In this document: piece after piece, positions 22,439 through 23,258 of the stretch
Numbering within the stretch: the stretch's first letter is position 1
Layout: the number at the start of each line of letters is the position of its first letter
Source of the DNA: Candidatus Accumulibacter vicinus
GTDB lineage: Bacteria; Pseudomonadota; Gammaproteobacteria; Burkholderiales; Rhodocyclaceae
Direction: 5' to 3'
Length of the DNA stretch: 23,258 nt
Assembly (NCBI GenBank): GCA_002425405.1
Contig: DIME01000038.1
Span: 1 to 23,258, forward strand
Position numbers and translations under genes: made by a program
The notes under the pieces: model-generated
Databases searched by the model: none
What the model saw: only the letters and a program-made list of their open reading frames with translations
Told to the model about the DNA's origin: nothing

Positions 22439-23173
22439 TCATTGCGTTTCGATAGCTTTTAGAACGAACGCCATCACACTGAGAACGCCGTTGTCTGTTG
22501 GGCCACATGCTTTGTTGTTCGAGAGATCAGTGAAGTACCTCAGACGTGCAAGAGTGCTGTTATTACGTTGATCGGTGACAGTTAGTTCATAGCCTATCAA
22601 GCCTTGACGATCCAAGGCACGCGAAAGATGCTCCTTTCCAATCGGGTAATTGAAGGTGACGAGCACATCCGCCCTCGACGCCCCATTCATTACAAGACTG
22701 ACGCCCGGCGGATAGGGTGGGTTGCGTGTTCCCATTTCAGAAACGTAGTTGTTCGCGCCGATCCGATAGTAGTTGATCTCAATCGGATACTTGTGCCCCC
22801 ACTCATATGCCAAAGAGTGAACAGGTTTTGTTGGCGTTGAAAAGAACTGCACGCCGGAACCCTTGCAAGCAGAAGTGAACTCGGACGATGCCGGCTTGAG
22901 ATAGACCATGCCGACTCCAAACATAAGCGCAGCGGTAGCCACAAGATAGGCGCTTGGCAGCGTGCTGATTGCGAGCACTACCCCAATAGAGCCTTTGTTT
23001 CGGGCGCAGAGCGCCAGTGCTCCAGCGGTAAGCAAAGCGATCCAGAGATAGCCGAAAAACCAGACCGTTTTGACCCCATCAGAATTTCCATCTCCGCCTG
23101 CAGCGAGAAAAGCGGCAAAGAATAGAACGATGCTGTTGAGCACGGCAACAACAAGGACAGTAGCGTAAGCCAT
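22439..23173 (-). CDS. Cassette A: membrane protein of unknown function
   Basis: The 244-residue protein has three hydrophobic segments near the N-terminus (about 4-25, 37-57 and 62-92). A soluble domain of about 150 residues follows (GSGVQFFSTPTKPVHSLAYEWGHKYPIEINYYRIGANNYVSEMG), probably outside the membrane. No known family is recognised. The ATG at 23173 lies 10 bases inside the cassette boundary and the stop is 23 bases before the attC, the compact layout of integron cassettes. No strong ribosome site is seen, also common in cassettes. Codon use and lower GC differ from the flagellar genes. Confidence 0.75.
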   Translation of the reverse strand: MAYATVLVVAVLNSIVLFFAAFLAAGGDGNSDGVKTVWFFGYLWIALLTAGALALCARNKGSIGVVLAISTLPSAYLVATAALMFGVGMVYLKPASSEFTSACKGSGVQFFSTPTKPVHSLAYEWGHKYPIEINYYRIGANNYVSEMGTRNPPYPPGVSLVMNGASRADVLVTFNYPIGKEHLSRALDRQGLIGYELTVTDQRNNSTLARLRYFTDLSNNKACGPTDNGVLSVMAFVLKAIETQ

Positions 23174-23177
23174 GGAG

Positions 23178-23246
23178 CTCTAACGTTTGACATGAGGGGC
23201 TCGACCCGGCTTGCCGGGGCGAGTCCTCTCGATGGAAGGGTTGGAC
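23178..23246 (-). repeat. attC site of the preceding cassette
   Basis: This 69-bp site on the minus strand has R'' GTCCAAC (23246-23240) and R' GTTAGAG (23184-23178). The imperfect stem contains CTCG-CCCCGGCAAGCCGGG-TCGAG in the centre and GAGAGGA opposite CCCCTC further out. It closes a cassette whose gene lies beyond the right end of the window. Confidence 0.82.
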
Positions 23247-23258
23247 GAAGCCGCTACG
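23240..23258 (-). repeat. 19-bp direct repeat, copy at the window's right edge
   Basis: This is identical to 21335-21353. It contains the R'' core GTCCAAC plus the last 12 bases before it. The repeat may continue beyond the window edge. Confidence 0.7.

Noticed and set aside
21335..23258. Alternating repeats and short genes considered as a CRISPR array or phage remnant
   Set aside because: There are no regular short spacers and no cas or phage genes. The repeats carry complementary RYYYAAC/GTTRRRY cores, which indicate attC sites.

Overview
The window looks like chromosomal DNA of a GC-rich, flagellated betaproteobacterium, probably from the Rhodocyclaceae/Accumulibacter neighbourhood. That placement is inferred from gene order and protein style: flhB-flhA-flhF-flhG-fliA-motC-motD, dapF-DUF484-xerC, and a transporter fused to a PlsC acyltransferase beside an acyl-activating enzyme. 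It has not been tested by any search.

Layout. (1) 1-1552: a complete IS1182-type insertion sequence with perfect 19-bp ends, followed by an intrinsic terminator belonging to something cut off by the window edge. (2) 1727-9458 (+): a compact flagellar operon with mostly overlapping genes. It encodes export-gate proteins FlhB and FlhA, the polar-flagellum GTPase/ATPase pair FlhF/FlhG, sigma-28 (FliA), and the second stator pair MotC/MotD. FlhG lacks the signature lysine of its deviant Walker A motif. (3) 9460-13569 (-): an FGE/SUMF1-fold protein without the catalytic cysteines, then dapF, DUF484 and xerC as a tight operon (dapF is transcribed first), with a GNAT acetyltransferase upstream. Upstream of the GNAT gene lies a scar made of an IS4-type transposase N-terminus joined to the last codons of an unknown gene. 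(4) 14199-17788 (+): an acyl-CoA/acyl-ACP synthetase and an LplT-like transporter fused to PlsC, which together resemble the Aas/LplT lysophospholipid repair system split into two genes. (5) 17910-19863 (-): dusC, a TrmB-like methyltransferase and tRNA-Gly(CCC), a small tRNA cluster. (6) 20124-21236 (+): a calcium-binding-loop protein of unknown role. (7) 21293-23258 (-): an integron gene-cassette array without an integrase in view. It has three recognisable attC recombination sites, two cassette ORFs and a truncated third cassette.

The main discoveries are in the non-coding DNA. The 3' region is an integron cassette array read on the minus strand. One of its attC sites (21711-21879) is interrupted by a 111-bp MITE-like element with 11-bp inverted ends and a TAA target duplication. 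Removing the element and one TAA on paper restores a near-perfect attC hairpin with one bulged base.

Separately, a composite intergenic repeat is present in three versions (12911-13001, 18799-18879, 20042-20093). It has a 5' module CGCCATGACCGT, a variable hairpin, and a 3' module GTCGCTGACGCGACTTTCACA. One copy supplies the last ~21 codons of dusC, and another sits directly in front of the dapF start codon.
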